A stretch of 64,000 nucleotides of DNA from Gracilariopsis chorda. Taxonomy: Eukaryota; Rhodophyta; Florideophyceae; Gracilariales; Gracilariaceae. The DNA lies in assembly GCA_003194525.1 (NCBI GenBank), contig NBIV01000262.1:53524-117523 (forward strand), in the 5' to 3' direction. The notes under the pieces were generated by a model. The model made no database searches and was not told the origin of the DNA. It worked only from the letters and a program-made list of their open reading frames with translations. Positions within the stretch are counted from its first letter, which is position 1. Each line of letters opens with the position of its first letter. The position numbers and the translations under genes were made by a program. This document shows positions 62,660 to 64,000 of this stretch, piece by piece.

Positions 62660-63085
62660 ATCACCAAGAGAGCTAAGCCCGCTTAATGTCCCATGGAAGG
62701 CTGGTTATGCCACTTCGAGGTTCATTCCATGGCGTCCAGCGGGATATGCCGGCTGCATGTCATAGCGAGGGCAGTTTAACCACCTCTGCTTTGCTTTCTG
62801 TGGCACCGAGTGGGCTACGCCCACTTAGTGCCACGAGGAAGGCTTGTTATGCCACATTTACGTTCATTCCATGGGGTCTGGCGGGTTATGCCCGCTGCAC
62901 ATGATGGCAAGGGCGGATACTCCACCTCGGCTCTGGCATCTGTGGCACTAAGTGGGCTATGCGCGTTTAGTGTCATGAAGAGGGTTGTTTATGCCATTTC
63001 TACTCCAATCCTTATTGTCTAGCTGGTTATGCCCTTGAGACGTCATAGAGAGTGTGGTTGAGCCACTCTTATTTCTTTTTCTGTA
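62660..63085. repeat. Tandem repeat, about 142-bp period, about three copies
   Basis: The marker GGxTGxTTATGCC recurs at 62699, 62841 and 62982 (periods 142 and 141). The third copy is diverged and shorter. Between copies 1 and 2 a long imperfect stem (62800-62834: 16 bp with two mismatches, TAC loop, GTGGCAC..AGTGGGC) spans the unit border. GCGGG-TTATG-CCCGC in copy 2 is another stem. Confidence 0.85.
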
Positions 63086-63560
63086 TAATGATATATGTAG
63101 CAAGCGTTGTATTGAAGTGGTTTGTTTTACGGCACTTACCTCTCCTGTTTTTCAGAGGCTCTTTTATGTACGCTATATGATTCTTGTGGCCACTCTTGTG
63201 CAATCATCTCCCTAACTTTTGAAATAAACGCCAGATCATGTAACTCTTACCGCTTTTCTTTAGTTTCTATGTATATAGCTGTTTCCAGTGTTAGCACTGA
63301 TTATGTAATGCAGATTTACATAGTCTCATCGTGGTTTAGATAGGCTTGCTACTTCACCTGACCAGACTGTAAGAAGTTTTTGTATTAGAAAACGGGTTTA
63401 ATGATGCTGTGCTTCAGTTTGCTCTTCACAAACGTCTGGCATGAACTTTTGAAAAGCAACACTATCATGAATAATGTCTTACTCTATGGATATCCTCTCG
63501 ACGTGCTTGATTTACTCTGACAGAGATGTAAAGCGAGGAAAAGATTGACGAGCACAGTCG
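63086..63560. other. No gene recognised
   Basis: AT-rich, only short frames with no motifs. Confidence 0.5.
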
Positions 63561-63857
63561 TTATATGCCGCAAAATAGTTTGCGTATGCGTGATGACCAG
63601 CCATCTGCAAATATCTCCATGATTGCTTGATCTCTGAAACCTAGCGATCGATACAGCTGAACTGCTCCCCTTTTGATGGAATGGCCAGAGTACATTTCAG
63701 CCTCACTTTCGCTGACCCCTATTGAGAGTAATCGCCGTAGAAGGAATTGCGTGTTTTTTTTGCGCTCCAGTGCCGAGAATGGTCAAGAATATTTCCACCT
63801 GCTGAAGTTCTTTAATCGCAAAACAAGTATCCTCGTGAGCTTCCACGCAAGATCAAC
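63561..63857 (-). pseudogene. Tyrosine recombinase C-terminal fragment
   Basis: The minus strand reads FSALERKKNTQFLLRRLLS, then MYSGHSIKRGAVQLYRSLG and FRDQAIMEIFADGW. YSGHSIKRG carries the H-x-x-R pair of tyrosine recombinases (63669-63686), and ADGWSS corresponds to the following Gly-Arg-Trp block. After a one-base shift the end reads HHAYANYFAAYND, which would supply the Tyr nucleophile. One in-frame stop precedes FSALER. Similar recombinases occur in Cryptons and in DIRS/Ngaro retrotransposons; which one this is cannot be told from a fragment. It may extend beyond the window's right edge. Confidence 0.6.
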
Positions 63858-64000
63858 CAGGAGTACGTTGCAATAAAAGGGTCCATGAGAAATTTGAATC
63901 GTAAAGCCGTGTTCCCTGTCCAGGTTTTAAGTTTGTAAATCTTCTGCTTGGTAAAGTTCTTTACAGAGTCATTTGCAATAAGAATGCATCAACCGGAACC

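Noticed and set aside
62660-63085. CRISPR-like array
   Set aside because: The unit is 142 bp, repeats are contiguous and diverged, and the context is eukaryotic.

Overview
The window looks like a piece of an intron-poor, repeat-rich eukaryotic nuclear genome. It has full-length eukaryotic housekeeping genes with almost no introns: a CUL4-associated WD40/TPR protein, CCT-eta, ORC3 and CstF-64. One 98-nt spliceosomal intron with a canonical TACTAAC branch site can be read, and the rest is degraded or young transposable elements. A compact gene island next to nested LTR elements would fit a florideophyte red alga of the Chondrus type. That assignment is inference, not something the sequence proves.

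Layout. 0-5 kb: 3' end of a non-LTR retrotransposon (RNase H and C-terminal Cys/His tail) and two copies of an unrelated dispersed repeat; all three end in a (GAA)n tract on the same strand. 5.6-17.9 kb is the gene island: an LCM-family O-methyltransferase (-), a broken WD40-repeat pseudogene (-), a WDTC1/DCAF9-like gene (+), CCT7 with one intron (-), ORC3 (+) and CSTF2 (-, convergent with ORC3). 18.5-21.9 kb: a decayed Ty1/copia element and a scrap of Ty3 reverse transcriptase.

22.4-47.1 kb is one Helitron (Rep plus PIF1-like helicase) split by nested insertions. A 561-bp solo LTR sits in Rep. A 20.4-kb Ty3 chromovirus ('element C') sits in the helicase. C carries a 526-bp solo LTR and a second, nearly intact Ty3 chromovirus ('element A', 34436-44272), both in its gag. 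Four target-site duplications (TSDs: GCCAG, CGATC, CATTG, CATGC) support these insertions, and removing each insertion with one TSD copy rejoins the interrupted reading frame. 47.7-48.8 kb: the 5' half of a pogo/Tigger-type transposon, cut off by a young chromovirus ('element B', 48812-59270) whose two flanks do not share a TSD. 61.8-62.5 kb: a solo LTR of a related family (TSD TGTAC). 62.7-63.1 kb: a 142-bp tandem repeat. The right end holds a tyrosine-recombinase fragment (-).

Most notable: (1) the A/B/C family is studded with 4-6-bp stem-loops every 10-25 nt, in LTRs and in coding sequence alike; (2) the family carries an extra ORF on the strand opposite gag-pol, between pol and the 3' LTR, recognisable in B and the diverged C and deleted in A; (3) element B has almost identical LTRs but unmatched flanks.
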